Part shown: in pieces, positions 27,469 through 36,307 of the stretch | Position numbering within the stretch: the first letter of the stretch is position 1 | Layout of the letters: the number at the start of each line of letters is the position of its first letter | Assembly (NCBI RefSeq): GCF_000803315.1 | Contig: NZ_JRMH01000001.1 | Location: 1,364,001 to 1,428,000 of the forward strand | Origin: Pectobacterium actinidiae | GTDB lineage: Bacteria > Pseudomonadota > Gammaproteobacteria > Enterobacterales > Enterobacteriaceae | DNA: 64,000 bases | Direction of reading: 5' to 3' | Translations under genes and position numbers: made by a program | Notes under the pieces: model-generated | Seen by the model: the letters and a program-made list of their open reading frames with translations, nothing else | Told to the model about the DNA's origin: nothing | Database searches by the model: none

Positions 27469-29205
27469 TCACAGGTTAATGGAGGGTTTGTGGATCTGGC
27501 TTTCTTTTTCGGTATGCAGGTTTTTTGTTTGCTCAAATGAAAGCAGGTCGATATATTGCTTTTTCGCCGGTATGTGGAATAGTTTGGTTGCCTTCGCCAG
27601 ATCATTCTGGGTAAAAACAAAACCAACAAACTGGGGGAGGTTAAGCAACATGTTGCTGTCTATGTAATAGCGTTCAGCCTGGCGGATCATCCTGTCAGTT
27701 TCTATTTTCTCCGTCAGGGATATATCCGTTTTAACTTTTCTCATTTCATCGTCTACCAGAATAGAGCCTGTCATCCTTGCCACCCAGTCGGCGGTATCCG
27801 GATCGCGAAGGCGGTAAACCAGCATAAACTTGCAGTTCTCAATCACTGAACCGGCAACGGCGTCACCCTCCAGATCTGCCGGACAGTCATACAAATCTTT
27901 TACCGACTGGTGAGCCATGATGATATGCACGCCTTTATCCCTCGCTGCGCCAAGTCCTTCAAGCGCAGGGCGGGACAGGTGATACTTGAGTTCATCAAGG
28001 AAAATAGCGACCGGGCGAGGTTTGCCTTTTATCCGGTCACGCATTTCGGCTATCTGAATCAGGCGAGTTAAAATCATTCGCTGAGCCGATATGATTTTCT
28101 GATTACGCATTGAGCCGATGATGTAGCAACATCCGCCTTCATCAAAAATGGTCTTTAAGGAAAATCCGTTGCGGGCATTAATGGAACTCACTAAAGCGAT
28201 TTCTTCAAGCTCGCCATAAAAAGCAGGCACATCTTCACTGAGTGATTTCACAAAGTCAGTGTTAAATAAGTCGCGTAACGTCATTCCCTTTTCGTAAATA
28301 GCTGCCGTATTTCTGGCTGCGCGACGGTCGGCGATACGGTAAAAGTCAGCACCTTCGCCTTTTTTACCCAGGCTGAAACCGGCATTAAACAGCTCCTCCA
28401 GTTGTTCATGAGAAATATCAGCCAGTAAATCAAGTTGGAAATTAAGGTCATTCAGGTTAATAAGAACAAATTGTTTTCCGGCTTTCTGACAGGCCTCCCG
28501 CAGAACATGTGGTGCCCACTCATCATTTTTTGGGTCCTCTACAAATACCCCTTCACCTGAAAGTATTGCCTGATAAAGCAGGATGCAGGCGCTCACCCCT
28601 TTACCGGAGCCGGTGGTGCCGATAAGATCAGCGTGTTGAGCTTGAAATTCTTCGGCGGTGATATATTGCGGCTGGTCATCTTTATCCAGCCCGATAAAAA
28701 TACCGTTATTCAGCGCAATATAATCCAACGGATTATACGCAATGCTGTCAGGTAACATGTTTCTGACTTCACGAACATCTGTTCTGACATTTCTTTCCAG
28801 TTTGCTTTTTTTAATCATCCGATGTTTTAAACTGTCGATTTCACCCGCCAGCAGCCTTCGGGCAGAAATATGAAAAGCCAGACCGGCAAGGGTAAAACCG
28901 ACCGTCAGTATCCAGAGTGATAATCTGAGCAGAATGTTATTGTCGAGTACTTTGAAGAAAAAACTCAGCCCCTGAATGGTCAGTGGTGACAGGGTGCCAA
29001 ATATGAAAAAGAAGGTGGATACACCCGCTACCGATTTTAACCAGAGGGGGGCATTTTTTCTTTCTTCACGTGGCAGATGAAAGATGAATGGCAGCGTCAG
29101 CCCGGCAAATACGGACAATATTACCGGGTTGTGTTGTAGCCAGAGCAGAAAAAAAGAAAAGGCATCCGAAAAGGCATTCAGTCTTTGCATCAGATGGATT
29201 CCCAT
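27469..29205 (-). CDS. mobB: Type IV coupling protein (VirD4/TraG-like, CloDF13 MobB type)
   Basis: A 578-residue ATPase. Two N-terminal hydrophobic segments (about 28-45 and 60-115) anchor it in the inner membrane. Walker A is GTTGSGKG at 196-203 and Walker B is VAIFLDELKYHL near 385-396. It should link the MobC relaxosome to the VirB channel and pump DNA. GGAG lies 9 bp before ATG 29205. It overlaps mobC through CTGTGAGG and is preceded by the hairpin-rich oriT candidate. Its length and pairing with mobC match CloDF13-like coupling proteins better than the larger TraD. Confidence 0.88.
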   Translation of the reverse strand: MGIHLMQRLNAFSDAFSFFLLWLQHNPVILSVFAGLTLPFIFHLPREERKNAPLWLKSVAGVSTFFFIFGTLSPLTIQGLSFFFKVLDNNILLRLSLWILTVGFTLAGLAFHISARRLLAGEIDSLKHRMIKKSKLERNVRTDVREVRNMLPDSIAYNPLDYIALNNGIFIGLDKDDQPQYITAEEFQAQHADLIGTTGSGKGVSACILLYQAILSGEGVFVEDPKNDEWAPHVLREACQKAGKQFVLINLNDLNFQLDLLADISHEQLEELFNAGFSLGKKGEGADFYRIADRRAARNTAAIYEKGMTLRDLFNTDFVKSLSEDVPAFYGELEEIALVSSINARNGFSLKTIFDEGGCCYIIGSMRNQKIISAQRMILTRLIQIAEMRDRIKGKPRPVAIFLDELKYHLSRPALEGLGAARDKGVHIIMAHQSVKDLYDCPADLEGDAVAGSVIENCKFMLVYRLRDPDTADWVARMTGSILVDDEMRKVKTDISLTEKIETDRMIRQAERYYIDSNMLLNLPQFVGFVFTQNDLAKATKLFHIPAKKQYIDLLSFEQTKNLHTEKESQIHKPSINL

Positions 29206-29542
29206 CGCAGTGATCTCCGGTCTGATTTCGGTGTGAAGGGCGCATCACATGGACGTCATCGATGGACGTTAAACCCCACGCCCATACGCTACGCCTATTG
29301 ATGACGCCCATAAAAGGATGAAAAGAAATGAACGTCTCCGACGCTCATGCCCGTTATCCGCGCTTTCAGAAAACAGCCGACCAGTGGTCGTCAGTCTCCT
29401 GAAAAGCCCGAATGACGGGCAACGGCGTGTGACATTACGCTCGGGCTGGACGCTCTCCCTGCATGTCACATGGGGGTAATGTCGTGGCTGGACGCCGCGC
29501 CAAAATCCCCAGGGTCAAAGGCGGCACACCGTCGCCCGCTAC

Positions 29543-29634
29543 GCGCGACCAACCCCTTTAAGACGCGCGTTTCGCCTGTTTTTTCTCGCAAGCTCCAAAA
29601 AACGGGAACGCTGCTTTAAAGGGGTTGGTCGCGC
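29543..29634. repeat. Perfect 19-bp inverted repeat with 54-nt spacer
   Basis: GCGCGACCAACCCCTTTAA at 29543-29561 and its exact complement TTAAAGGGGTTGGTCGCGC at 29616-29634. The length and exactness exceed normal terminators, and the spacer itself contains partly complementary T- and A-runs. A good candidate for a relaxosome-binding site or oriT hairpin. Confidence 0.85.
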
Positions 29635-29822
29635 CTGATCGGTAATATTCCCCGCTGGGGCGGGAAATATTACCTGGCTTGACGGTGTGCGGGGCAAGCC
29701 CCCCAAATAAACCGCTGTCGTGGGCGACAGCTTTTCGCTCGCTGGGGCGGCGAAATTTATTCGGCTCCCCCCGGCCTGCTCAATTCGCTTTGGGCGAATG
29801 TTCGCAGGTGGGCGCGGTGCCT

Positions 29823-29922
29823 GAAAATTAGCAATTTCTGCGAAATTGAATTTTCTGTCCGCGCTCCACATGCTTATTTTACGGCTTAGCAATTTCTCCG
29901 AAATTGAAGCCAAAAATAAGCA
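29823..29922. repeat. Two long hairpins sharing a 23-bp direct repeat
   Basis: A 23-bp block beginning TTAGCAATTTCT occurs at 29828-29850 and 29886-29908 with one mismatch. Each block is itself a stem (CAATTTC/GAAATTG) and is extended by flanking complementary arms: GAAAATT/AATTTTC around the first, TGCTTATTTT/AAAATAAGCA and GGCTT/AAGCC around the second. Possible protein-binding iterons or RNA hairpins. Confidence 0.75.
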
Positions 29923-29984
29923 CGCCTGAAACCCGCTGTCTGCCAGTCTGTGGCGTCATTCGAGACATTATCAATGTTTGTGAT

Positions 29985-30290
29985 TCACATCTGTTCGCGG
30001 GCTATTTCAGCCCGGCATTCCCGTTCCGCGTTTAATGCCGCATGGTACGTTTCATCATCGATTTTCGTTCCCTGACTTTCGGCATACCGTCTGAGCTTCT
30101 CTGCGTCCGATTCATTAAGCTGTGATAGCTGATCTCGCAATAAACCGACAAATCGGCTCTCATATATTTCGTAATAAAGCCCACATCCGTGATGTGCTCT
30201 TTTTGACAGAGAATCATAGATACACGTGACAGATATTCTGTCGTGATGAGTTGAGTGAATATTGGCAATAAACAGGTCTTCTTTATTCAC
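29985..30290 (-). CDS. Small conjugation-region hypothetical protein
   Basis: A 101-residue, charged, cysteine-containing protein without signal peptide or membrane segment. The C-terminal half (SQLNESDAEKLRRYAESQG, then ECRAEIAREQM) is helical. It lies between the trbM-like gene and the oriT candidate, on the same strand as the virB and mob genes, so it probably belongs to the transfer operon. No family recognised. Confidence 0.6.
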   Translation of the reverse strand: MNKEDLFIANIHSTHHDRISVTCIYDSLSKRAHHGCGLYYEIYESRFVGLLRDQLSQLNESDAEKLRRYAESQGTKIDDETYHAALNAERECRAEIAREQM

Positions 30291-30338
30291 TTTTGTTTCT
30301 CCATGCAGGGAATATATTAAGATAACGGCGAGGATTTA

Positions 30339-30641
30339 TTACCCTCTGAACCTGCCAAAGCTGGAAAGGATTTTATTCACCGCCTCCGGGTCAGCACTGG
30401 CGCATTCTCCCAGAAAGGCTTTTCTGGCATTCAGTGTGTGGTTGGGTAAAAAACCGTGCTTATTTTTTTTAACGATATTAAAGAAAACATGCTCCGCAGA
30501 ACGACATTCACTTCCTCCGCTGTTTCCGGTTGCTTTACCGTACATACAAAGCACCACTTCGCACGGGTCGGCTGCGAAAGAATAAACAGGTGTTCCGGCG
30601 ACAATGCACAGCATTGCCGCCACAATAACGAAGTATTTCAT
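30339..30641 (-). CDS. TrbM/KikA-family conjugal transfer protein
   Basis: A 100-residue exported protein. The signal peptide MKYFVIVAAMLCIVAGTPVY is cleaved near SFAA-DPC. The mature part is cysteine-rich (DPCEVVLCMYG, GSECRSAEHVFF, GECASAD), the pattern of the TrbM/KikA family encoded near conjugation genes of IncN and IncP plasmids. It acts in the periplasm; its exact role in transfer is unknown. It lies downstream of the lipoprotein gene at 30689 in the same direction. Confidence 0.78.
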   Translation of the reverse strand: MKYFVIVAAMLCIVAGTPVYSFAADPCEVVLCMYGKATGNSGGSECRSAEHVFFNIVKKNKHGFLPNHTLNARKAFLGECASADPEAVNKILSSFGRFRG

Positions 30642-30688
30642 GATGGATTCTTTAGCCTATGATTAATTTCAGAATGTGAGAGGAGGAT

Positions 30689-31087
30689 TTAATGTGAAAA
30701 ATAAATGCGGGTGTCGCTGCATGTCAGGCATCCAGAGACAGGTTGATATTCAATAACGCCTTTTGCGCCATATTGACGCAGCCAGTCTTTTGCAGTAAAG
30801 AATTCTGCGCCTGATGGCGCTGCAACAACAATACGTGCAGAGTGGGCGACCGCGTAAAATACGGCGGGCGTCCAGTGTGTCTCATTAAAATTCCGTGCGT
30901 GAATGGATAATAACCATTTATATTTAATCATCGGAGAAGGAATAATAACCGGGTTGTCCCGCCATTGCGGTAAACCGGTATTCACTGACTGGCCCGGTTT
31001 ATCCCATTCAACAGGAACCGGTAGCGGGGGTGAAGAACAGCCAGAAATCACCAGTAAAAATAACAAAATATGGATAACTTTCATCAT
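30689..31087 (-). CDS. Cag12-family transfer lipoprotein
   Basis: A 132-residue lipoprotein with signal MMKVIHILLFLLVI and lipobox ISGC (Cys17). The mature part (PVEWDKPGQSVNTGLP, WLLSIHARNFNETHWTPAVFY) matches the Cag12-like family found beside VirB11 genes in enterobacterial conjugative elements. It is probably anchored in the outer membrane and associated with the secretion channel. Its ATG overlaps the end of virB11 by 4 bp, so they are translated together. Confidence 0.72.
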   Translation of the reverse strand: MMKVIHILLFLLVISGCSSPPLPVPVEWDKPGQSVNTGLPQWRDNPVIIPSPMIKYKWLLSIHARNFNETHWTPAVFYAVAHSARIVVAAPSGAEFFTAKDWLRQYGAKGVIEYQPVSGCLTCSDTRIYFSH

Positions 31088-32103
31088 GCTTTCATCTCCT
31101 CAAAAAAGGTGCTGCGGTGCAGTGGCCGGAAATAAATATCATTCATCCGGCGCACATTACCGTCCAGGTCGATACTCACGATAACGTCCAGACTGTCCAG
31201 TACCTTGCGTAACATGAAGGTGTATGGGAGTCGGGCGCATTGCGGGTTTTCATAACAACGGGTAATAAACCCGTCTACCGCTTCCATTGCTGAACCGGCA
31301 TGGACAGAGGTCATACTGCCTTCATGGCCGGAGCCAGTTATCTTGAGAAAATCCCAAGCCTCACCGCCACGCACTTCGGTTAATAGTATGCGGTCGGGAT
31401 TCATGCGGTAATTCCAGCGCAGCAGGCTGGCGGGCGTCACAATTGACCCTTTTTCATCTGCCGATTCCGACGGATAAAAAAGGTGGACGTAGTTTTTATG
31501 AATAAATAAGGTGATTTCCGGATTATCTTCAATGGTCGTAATACGCAGATGGCGGGGGATATAACCAATCAGCATCTTCATATAGGTGGTTTTACCGGTA
31601 CTGGTTTCCCCGGCCACCGCAATGGTTTTGCCGTATTCCACACATTTCTCCATAAAGCGCGGAATGTCCTTCGCGTTATATAATGCCAGTAATTCCTGAT
31701 CGTGCGTCTGCGTTTTTTCCGTGCCCGTCACCCGATTATAAAACCCGGCGGCGATATAGTCCTGATGCGGGATTTGCACCTGTGAGGGTTTACGCAGGGT
31801 GATCGACACCGTGTTACGCTCGCAGGCCGGGGGCACAATAACCTGACAACGTTCGCCGGATTCCAGCGTGGCTGACAGCCCCGGCTTGATATCTTCGATA
31901 TTGTCGCCGTGATGCTTCGCGAGGCATCTGGCAAAGTTGTAGCAGCCCTCATAATCCAGCGGAACGGTGTGCTGTTCCCAAATGCCGTTAATTTTGGTGA
32001 AAAGCTCACCCGGGCGGTTGACGGCGATCTCTGTCAGTCCCCGGCGATCCAAAAAATCGCCAAAAAATCGCTGCTTATAGCGGTCGAGAGAGAGGTTTTT
32101 CAT
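31084..32103 (-). CDS. virB11: VirB11 traffic ATPase
   Basis: A 339-residue hexameric ATPase of the secretion channel base. Walker A is GETSTGKT at 165-172, followed by the His/Asp boxes (TTIEDNPEI, LLTEVRGGEAWDFL) and GSGHEGSMTSVHAG. It powers pilus assembly and substrate transfer at the inner membrane. ATG 32103 is chosen because AAGGAT lies 6 bp upstream; the open frame extends 13 codons further without a ribosome site. It is separated from virB10 by a short gene and an antisense gene, so its transcription must cross the latter or start nearby. Confidence 0.92.
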   Translation of the reverse strand: MKNLSLDRYKQRFFGDFLDRRGLTEIAVNRPGELFTKINGIWEQHTVPLDYEGCYNFARCLAKHHGDNIEDIKPGLSATLESGERCQVIVPPACERNTVSITLRKPSQVQIPHQDYIAAGFYNRVTGTEKTQTHDQELLALYNAKDIPRFMEKCVEYGKTIAVAGETSTGKTTYMKMLIGYIPRHLRITTIEDNPEITLFIHKNYVHLFYPSESADEKGSIVTPASLLRWNYRMNPDRILLTEVRGGEAWDFLKITGSGHEGSMTSVHAGSAMEAVDGFITRCYENPQCARLPYTFMLRKVLDSLDVIVSIDLDGNVRRMNDIYFRPLHRSTFFEEMKA

Positions 32104-32140
32104 GTGATATCCTTGAGTCGGATGAACGTATGGAGGGCGC

Positions 32141-33148
32141 ATGTCGAAGACGAAGGTACTGTTCGCTTATTGCCATGAACTGGGGCGCTGCTTGTCCATT
32201 GATGAAGCGCGAACGGAATTTTTTTCCAGAAAGCCGGAAGAAAGAAAGCGGTTCACTTTTTCCTGTAGCGATCGCAACTGTAATGTCACCATTAGCGGCG
32301 TTAACTATCACGTCAAAGCTGAGGATGGCGAAAAATTCAGGGCTGCACACTTCCGTTCCCCCCATCCTCACAAGTTCGGATGTGAATGGATCGCGTTCTC
32401 CGAGGATGTCGATCAGGACAGACGTCCGGACGAATCAGAAGCTGATTTCACGGAAAGAAAAGCAAAGCAAAAGCTGACGGACTATATCAACTGCTTTGAT
32501 CCTTCAATTGATGATCCTGATGATGAGCCAGCCGATCCCAATAAGCTTGTTACTCCTGCATATGTAAAAAAACCTGACGGGGCTGATGATAAGCCCGGTA
32601 CAGGTGAAGAGCCCCGCTGGAGCCGCTATACGCGAACTAACCAGCTTCAGCGACTGATCGACACATGGCAGGAAGCGAAAGAGACGCTGCCTCAGGATGA
32701 GTTCAGGGCATTGAGACTCAGGATCATGCATCACGGTCAGGTTTATCTTCATGAATATTTAACGCATATTCAGCGAGGATTGACTAACCTCTACGCGGGC
32801 GTCATTTATGGCGGTGGGACGCTAATGCATCGGTATGGACGGGGTTTTCTTATTAATTTCTTTGATAAACATGAGGGTAAACCTGTTCGCCTGTATGTCA
32901 GTAAAGATCTGATGGCGAAAGGCCGGTTTGGTCATTATATCGATGAAATTCTGGACACAGATAACGTCAGGTATTTCCGTGTATTCCTGCTCAATCCGGT
33001 TGTTTCTGAACGGGAAAACAGCGCAGGAAAATCCGTTATCAACCTTGAAATATCAAAACTACGTCAACTGGCGATTTACTACGAGCTGAACTCCAGCAAG
33101 GCAGATGATTCTCCATCACCGGAGAAGGATGGGGATAGTCCGGCATAG
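32141..33148 (+). CDS. CoiA-like / zinc-finger cargo protein inserted antisense in the virB operon
   Basis: A 335-residue protein with its own strong ribosome site (GGAGGGCGC-ATG), on the strand opposite to all virB genes and placed between virB10 and virB11. The N-terminal region carries a zinc-binding-like set: CSDRNCNVTISG, then HFRSPHPHKFGCEW (Cys-x4-Cys ... His ... Cys), resembling the N-terminal part of competence protein CoiA-like families. The acidic middle (DPSIDDPDDEPADP) is a linker and the C-terminal 150 residues are unknown. It may be a stowaway gene such as a surface-exclusion or defence factor. Its 3' end overlaps the convergent gene at 33079-33465 by 70 bp. Confidence 0.7.
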   Translation: MSKTKVLFAYCHELGRCLSIDEARTEFFSRKPEERKRFTFSCSDRNCNVTISGVNYHVKAEDGEKFRAAHFRSPHPHKFGCEWIAFSEDVDQDRRPDESEADFTERKAKQKLTDYINCFDPSIDDPDDEPADPNKLVTPAYVKKPDGADDKPGTGEEPRWSRYTRTNQLQRLIDTWQEAKETLPQDEFRALRLRIMHHGQVYLHEYLTHIQRGLTNLYAGVIYGGGTLMHRYGRGFLINFFDKHEGKPVRLYVSKDLMAKGRFGHYIDEILDTDNVRYFRVFLLNPVVSERENSAGKSVINLEISKLRQLAIYYELNSSKADDSPSPEKDGDSPA

Positions 33149-33465
33149 CGGGCTAATGTCGTCGCAAGAATGATAATATCGGTGACGTCAGGCAGCGATA
33201 TCTGCTTATGTGCCAGCCGGATATCGTCTGAGGTAAAAGGCGCTACATCCAGAGGACCTTCACAGATGGTGAGGCAGAACGTTTGTTCTTCCCCTGAGGA
33301 AATGATGAGCTCTGTCAATGCGCCCCCGGCACGATAGCATCTCATGACTATTCTCCTGATCCCGTTAAGGTGTGACATTACGTCGTTGATTACGGCATTG
33401 TTGTAATCGTCCCTTACGATGACGTCTGTCGCGGTGACGCCAAACAGAAACTTTCGATTATTCAC
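33079..33465 (-). CDS. Small hypothetical protein after virB10
   Basis: A 128-residue soluble protein starting MNNRKFLFGVTATDVIVRDD. Its ATG overlaps the last codons of virB10 by 8 bp, as expected for an operon member. It has a compact alpha/beta pattern with no motif I recognise. Its 3' end overlaps the convergent CoiA-like gene by 70 bp. Being tied to virB10 on one side and to the antisense gene on the other, it may be part of the same insertion. Confidence 0.55.
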   Translation of the reverse strand: MNNRKFLFGVTATDVIVRDDYNNAVINDVMSHLNGIRRIVMRCYRAGGALTELIISSGEEQTFCLTICEGPLDVAPFTSDDIRLAHKQISLPDVTDIIILATTLARYAGLSPSFSGDGESSALLEFSS

Positions 33466-34699
33466 TCTTCATCCTCAGCGTATAGATGCCGGAAAAATCA
33501 ATATCCCGCCCTGTGATCAGATTGATGATCTCCCCCTGATTTTTGTCGAGGGTCGGTGGGATATTGATGCTGTTTTCCAGCGTGGTACGTGCCATATCCG
33601 CCATGGCCTGACGGCTGTTTTCGGTATAGTCCGTATTTCGATCTTTCTGACCAGCACTGTTGGATGCCCATGCACCAATATCAGGGATCATACCAACCAG
33701 TAATGCGCCGCCGAATCGCTCTCTGAAATGCGTGTCGATCCAGCCGTCAACGCCAGCCTCGCCCAGTTCTCCGGCAGCACGGGTATCGACCAGCGGAATA
33801 TCAAGATAAGGAGGCAGGCGGGTACGCAGCTTTGTGATGATCAGAAAGGCGCGTCCCTGTCCGTGCGTCATTCCTGTTTCTGCGCCAGTCTGATAAATGC
33901 CTGAGGCACTAGTCCCTTTTTCAATCAACTTAGTATTACCGCTGGCACTCCAGATATCTTCGGCGATCGTGCAGCGGATTTTCCCCGCCCGATCCGAGAC
34001 AAAGCGGTAATCCAGTGAACAGGGAATAGCGGTATTTTCCGGGACGTACAGATCCGGGTTGTAAGGAATACGCCGGACCGCTGCAGGGGAGGGTTCCGGT
34101 TGTGGCGCGGTGGTGTTTTGCTGATCCGTGGATGACGTTCCTAACGGTTGCCTGTCAGAGGTTGCCTGCGACATCTCCTGCTGCCGGGTCCGTACCAGGT
34201 TTTGGGCCGCAGCGGCTGAACCATCGCGCCGAACCAGAAAATGGGCTTTATCGAGTTGAGGCGGCATTTCAGGCTCCGGGGCTGTCGTCATGCGCGGGCT
34301 GTTTTCAGCCGGTTCCGATGATTCGACTCCGGTATCTTGCGTACCCAGATCGGTACGCTGTCGATAATCGCTGCGGTTTGTCTGTGGCGTAGCATCCTGC
34401 CGCTTCTCTTCACCGGGTTGCCAGAGTAGATTGCGGTATACCCAGTTGCCCGCCCATGCCAGCGCAATCAGCGCAACGGCGGCGATCGCCAGAAACGCGG
34501 TGGCTTTCCCGCGCCTGCGCTTTTTCAGTTTATTGACGGCGGGTTGTAGCGGGTCGTTCTCTTCATCGTCCTGCGCGGTGAGAAGCGTCGCTTCCCGCCT
34601 TGCACGGGCTTCGCGCTCCAGCGCGGCAATATCGTCATCCTGTTGCGAAGGAGAAGGCTCTGCACCATCAGGCACCGGATGCGGGTGTTCATCGTTCAT
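33458..34699 (-). CDS. virB10: VirB10-like channel scaffold protein
   Basis: About 413 residues (a second ATG at 34705 is possible; 34699 has the better GGAG spacing). The N-terminal cytoplasmic part is charged, a single membrane helix follows (ATAFLAIAAVALIALAWAGNW, about 65-85), then a Pro-rich periplasmic linker, then the TrbI/VirB10 domain (NPDLYVPENTAIPCSLDY, ... GRAFLIITKLRT, ... VGMIPDIGAW). It spans both membranes and gates the channel core with VirB7 and VirB9. Confidence 0.93.
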   Translation of the reverse strand: MNDEHPHPVPDGAEPSPSQQDDDIAALEREARARREATLLTAQDDEENDPLQPAVNKLKKRRRGKATAFLAIAAVALIALAWAGNWVYRNLLWQPGEEKRQDATPQTNRSDYRQRTDLGTQDTGVESSEPAENSPRMTTAPEPEMPPQLDKAHFLVRRDGSAAAAQNLVRTRQQEMSQATSDRQPLGTSSTDQQNTTAPQPEPSPAAVRRIPYNPDLYVPENTAIPCSLDYRFVSDRAGKIRCTIAEDIWSASGNTKLIEKGTSASGIYQTGAETGMTHGQGRAFLIITKLRTRLPPYLDIPLVDTRAAGELGEAGVDGWIDTHFRERFGGALLVGMIPDIGAWASNSAGQKDRNTDYTENSRQAMADMARTTLENSINIPPTLDKNQGEIINLITGRDIDFSGIYTLRMKSE

Positions 34700-34718
34700 C
34701 TGCATGACTCCTCAGTTG

Positions 34719-35624
34719 TCAGTGGGTTGCGGGCTTTTCCACCCGGTCAACATGCGGTGAAACCGTGGCACCATCAGCGGCCTGGACCTTACCGACACCA
34801 CGATTTTCCAGGCCGACCACGGCGTTACCGGAACGCAGGACCAGACGGGGTGTGACCTCCTGAATGACCAATACGGTGAAGTTGCCTTTTCTGCGTATAC
34901 TGCTGTTAACCACATGCTCCTGGCCGTTCAGCTCTTTTGTCACGGAGGGAATAGATTTGGCCGGGGAGAAGCCTACGAACGTAAAGCGGCCATCGTCATA
35001 CGCGAAATCCGGCACGATACGGGGGCTGTCGCGCCCCGGATATTTGAGGTAGTCCCAGTTGCGCGGCGTCTGCGCGGCATTCAGGGCCTGCTGAATGTCA
35101 GCCTGCTGCTGTTTTTGCTCCCGCTCCAGCGTTCTGGCCGCTGTCTCACGGCTGGCCTTTTCCTGTGTTTCACCCGGATAACGGTAACTCACCTGGAAAG
35201 CGGGCTGCTGCGGTGACTTATCATCGATGACGTTCAGCTCGACGTTGTACAGCCGACGGGTGGTGACGACCAGCAGGTTGGTATGCCAGTCGCGGCTGCT
35301 GGGCGGGATAACCACCTGCGTGGTATTACCGTCCGCGCCGGGCGCGCCCTGAACGAGCGCCACCGGGCGGATGTTGACCCGGTTAGCGTCCGGTGTGGCT
35401 TCCCACGCTTCCTCAAAACCGGGTCTGGCGCTGATAACCGCCTCGTCGTTGTCAAAGACCAGTGTGGTCATGAAACCGGGACGGGTATTGACGACGGTAA
35501 CGTTCAGCGGGTTATAGACAACCTGCTGAACGCGGGCATCATAGCGGCTGGCCTGCGGGGTGGCCGCGCACCATGCTGTGCCACATATCATCAGCGCCAG
35601 CGGGATAAGAATGATGCTTTTCAT
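34719..35624 (-). CDS. virB9: VirB9-like outer-membrane core component
   Basis: A 301-residue exported protein with a signal peptide (MKSIILIPLALMICGTAWCA-AT). The mature part has the VirB9/TrbG/CagX pattern: YDARVQQVVYNPLNVTVVNT at the N-terminus and a C-terminal region DDGRFTFVGFSPAKSIPSV... VIQEVTPRLVLRSGNAVVGL. It forms the outer-membrane ring with VirB7 and VirB10. Its ATG overlaps the virB8 stop (TAATG). Confidence 0.93.
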   Translation of the reverse strand: MKSIILIPLALMICGTAWCAATPQASRYDARVQQVVYNPLNVTVVNTRPGFMTTLVFDNDEAVISARPGFEEAWEATPDANRVNIRPVALVQGAPGADGNTTQVVIPPSSRDWHTNLLVVTTRRLYNVELNVIDDKSPQQPAFQVSYRYPGETQEKASRETAARTLEREQKQQQADIQQALNAAQTPRNWDYLKYPGRDSPRIVPDFAYDDGRFTFVGFSPAKSIPSVTKELNGQEHVVNSSIRRKGNFTVLVIQEVTPRLVLRSGNAVVGLENRGVGKVQAADGATVSPHVDRVEKPATH

Positions 35625-36307
35625 TATTCACCTCCCCGGATCTCACGGTCTGCCTGCCAGCTGGTCACGATAAAGCCGAACGGGTTAACCTCCCGCTCCG
35701 TATCGCTCATTTCTCTGCCAGGGTCGGAGTGAAACGTCAGACGGGCATCCCAGTATTCGGTGCGGGTGCTGTTGTCTGCGAGGCGGCGGATGGTCTTTTT
35801 GTAACGAAGGGTGGCAACTTTATCGGGGTCAGTGCCTGAGGTGATCTGGTTTGAAAGTATGTCGATTCGTACGGTATGCACCCCGTTCAGGTACACCTTA
35901 TCCGGGGCGTCATTTCCAGCATAGAGTGCCAGATAGTCATCGTTGACCTGAGGACTGTTATAAACCTGTACCGTGGCGTAATCATCCTGCAGGGAAGGGT
36001 AAACATACCGTTCACGCAGCCTGACGTAACTGGACGTCATCGCTTTCTGATAAGCCGCCTCCGCCGTCAGACTGGTTTTCGACGCACGGGTGACGTGTTC
36101 CACTCGTCCGGTATGATTATCCACGGCGTAGAGCTCAATGACCGTTTGTTTCAGCGGCAACATCAGCACCACGGCGGTAAGCGCCAGTGCGGCGGTGAGC
36201 AGGCCCGCGACGCCCACCATAAACCCGGCTTTTGTGGCACGTTTGTCCCGCTCAATCATCTGCTGTTCAAAGGTGCGCGAATCCGCAATGAGGGTCTGTT
36301 CACTCAT
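35624..36307 (-). CDS. virB8: VirB8-like inner-membrane component
   Basis: A 227-residue bitopic protein with a short cytoplasmic N-terminus, one membrane helix (about 30-55, VGVAGLLTAALALTAVVLML) and a periplasmic NTF2-like domain (LRERYVYPSLQDDYATVQVY, VATLRYKKTIR, NPFGFIVTSWQ). It is the assembly factor linking channel and pilus. It overlaps virB9 at the 3' side and virB7 at the 5' side. Confidence 0.93.
   Translation of the reverse strand: MSEQTLIADSRTFEQQMIERDKRATKAGFMVGVAGLLTAALALTAVVLMLPLKQTVIELYAVDNHTGRVEHVTRASKTSLTAEAAYQKAMTSSYVRLRERYVYPSLQDDYATVQVYNSPQVNDDYLALYAGNDAPDKVYLNGVHTVRIDILSNQITSGTDPDKVATLRYKKTIRRLADNSTRTEYWDARLTFHSDPGREMSDTEREVNPFGFIVTSWQADREIRGGE

Larger units (their letters stand above)
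29206..29984. other. Candidate oriT / leader region with nested inverted repeats
   Basis: A 780-bp gap full of palindromes immediately upstream of mobB. It contains a 10-bp outer repeat (GCACACCGTC 29524-29533 / GACGGTGTGC 29681-29690), a perfect 19-bp repeat inside it (29543-29561 / 29616-29634), GGTAATATT/AATATTACC arms (29641-29674) and two A/T-rich hairpins (29823-29855, 29871-29922). Origins of transfer of MOBC elements lie next to mobB, so oriT is most likely here. Open frames on the minus strand (such as 29539-29913) run through the repeats and are not accepted. Confidence 0.55.

Noticed and set aside
29539..29913. 124-codon open frame on the minus strand
   Set aside because: It runs through the perfect inverted repeats of the oriT candidate; the composition follows the repeats. 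A short conserved peptide cannot be fully excluded.
30032..30268. 78-codon open frame overlapping the gene at 29985-30290
   Set aside because: Alternative frame within the better supported 101-codon gene; no ribosome site.
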